DNA of 7,404 nucleotides, taken from positions 1-7,404 of the forward strand of contig JBEKVW010000093.1 in assembly GCA_049513695.1 (NCBI GenBank). The letters are read 5' to 3'. The notes under the pieces were generated by a model that had not been told where the DNA came from, did not search any database, and was given only the letters and a program-made list of their open reading frames with translations. Positions 6,377 to 7,404 of the stretch are shown piece by piece. The position numbers and the translations under genes are program-made. Numbering within the stretch: the first letter of the stretch is position 1; every line of letters starts with the position of its first letter. The stretch is from UBA1162 sp049513695. GTDB taxonomy: Bacteria > Chloroflexota > Dehalococcoidia > GIF9 > UBA5629.

Positions 6377-7404
6377 TTAATATATCTGTGGAATTACGCG
6401 CTCAGTCTGCTCCTTCCCTTTGATCGCATCCTGAAGTGTCGGGTCGAGCTGCACTGCTTTATTAAAGTCAGTCAGGGCACTTTTATAGTCAGCGCTGTTA
6501 AAGTATGTCCAGGCTCTATTGTCATATGCCCAGGCATTTAAAGGATCAAGCTTGATCGACTGGGTGAAGTCGGCCAGTGCTTCAGGATAACGGCCTAATT
6601 TGCGGAGTAGAATGCCCCTACTGTCATAGTATGTGTAAACCAGCGGGTTTATAGAAATGGCTTTGTTGTAATCGGCCATTGCGAGATCGAACTGTCCGGT
6701 TGTCACATACAGATTACCCCTCCCGTAGTATGCATTGGCAAAATTAACATCTAACTCGATAGCGGCGTTAAAATCTGCGAGTGCCAGGTCATATTTTTTA
6801 ATGTTATAGTATGCATTTGCCCGGCCAAAATAAGCATAGGCATTATCGGGGCTCATATTAATGTAGTTGGTGTAGTCGACAATGGACCGGTCGTAATCAG
6901 CCTTTTTATAATAAATCCAGCCCTCTTTCTGATAGTATATATATTCACTGGAATTTAATAGTATTGCCCTGTTAAAATCAGCCAATGCCGAATCTATATC
7001 ACCCAGACTATAGTAGGAACTTCCCCTGTTGAATAAAGCTTCCCCGTAATTGGGGTCTATCTGTATGGCCCTGGTATAGTCGGCAATGGCGTCGGTATAG
7101 TTCTCACTGTTCTGATAGATTTTGCCTCTTGCGTTGTATGCAAGGGAATAGCTTGGACTAATCTTAATGGCCTGGCCGATATCAGCCAGCGCTTTATCAG
7201 TGTCACCCATGGCGAAATATGTTTTACCGCGGGCGGTATAGGCTTCATAGTCATCAGGGTTGATCTGAATAGCTTTGTTGAAATCCTCTATAGCTTTATC
7301 GTCAGCCAGCGTTTTAAAATATACCGTACCCCGTGCAACATATGCGTCTGCGTAGTTCTGGTCCAGATCTATGGCCTTGCTGTAATCCGCAATGGCCTTA
7401 TCGT
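6377..7404 (-). CDS. Tetratricopeptide-repeat protein, N-terminus outside the window
   Basis: The reading frame stays open from its TAA (6377-6379) to the right edge, so the Met at 7210 is internal and the gene is 5'-partial. It shows 341 complete codons. These comprise the second half of one repeat, nine full 34-residue TPR units without insertions, and a C-terminal cap of 17 residues (DAIKGKEQ...QIY). Each unit follows A-Y-x-x-R-G-x-x-Y, then A-x-x-D-Y/F-x-x-A-I-x-L/I-D/N-P, the canonical helix-turn-helix consensus. The units beginning YAYFGRA and WAYDNRA replace the usual G with A. TPR arrays form a curved groove that binds proteins, but partner and location cannot be told. An N-terminal signal, membrane helix or enzymatic domain may lie beyond the edge. 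It converges on the surface-protein gene with a 54-bp gap. Confidence 0.88.
   Translation of the reverse strand, partial: DKAIADYSKAIDLDQNYADAYVARGTVYFKTLADDKAIEDFNKAIQINPDDYEAYTARGKTYFAMGDTDKALADIGQAIKISPSYSLAYNARGKIYQNSENYTDAIADYTRAIQIDPNYGEALFNRGSSYYSLGDIDSALADFNRAILLNSSEYIYYQKEGWIYYKKADYDRSIVDYTNYINMSPDNAYAYFGRANAYYNIKKYDLALADFNAAIELDVNFANAYYGRGNLYVTTGQFDLAMADYNKAISINPLVYTYYDSRGILLRKLGRYPEALADFTQSIKLDPLNAWAYDNRAWTYFNSADYKSALTDFNKAVQLDPTLQDAIKGKEQTERVIPQIY

Overview
The window looks like bacterial chromosomal DNA of moderate G+C with four large genes, all apparently concerned with the cell envelope or surface. Bacterial signals include an extended -10 promoter, a Shine-Dalgarno-like site before a TTG start, and Sec-type N-termini. 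No rRNA, tRNA, CRISPR or transposon is visible, so the taxon cannot be fixed. A monoderm-type lineage such as Chloroflexota (Dehalococcoidia-like) is a low-confidence guess: the largest protein is tied to the membrane by a C-terminal helix, and large Asp-box surface proteins are known there.

Layout: (1) 16-1371, plus strand: a membrane-embedded family 2 processive glycosyltransferase resembling hyaluronan/chitin synthases. (2) 1414-2460, minus strand: a membrane-anchored, probably five-bladed beta-propeller protein of the GH43/GH32/GH130 fold type, starting at TTG. (3) 2461-2635: a divergent control region with a candidate promoter for each flanking gene. (4) 2636-6322, plus strand: a 1228-residue surface protein with a signal sequence, six Asp-box motifs, a cysteine-rich middle, two fibronectin-III-like modules, a Pro/Gln linker and a C-terminal membrane helix. 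(5) 6377 to the right edge, minus strand: a tetratricopeptide-repeat protein whose start lies outside the window.

Neighbouring genes alternate in strand (+ - + -), so each is probably its own transcription unit. The two convergent gaps (42 and 54 bp) hold no convincing intrinsic terminator. By inference, the synthase would make and export a polysaccharide, the anchored propeller would bind or trim glycan outside the membrane, and the large Asp-box protein would form part of the surface coat. The TPR protein could be a scaffold. This joint role rests only on gene proximity and predicted location.

The most unusual signal is a terminator-shaped hairpin (2747-2783) inside the 5' end of the large surface-protein gene, about 155 nt after its predicted transcription start. 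It overlaps an alternative GTG start that would give a textbook signal peptide. This suggests attenuation or start-site masking of an abundant surface protein.
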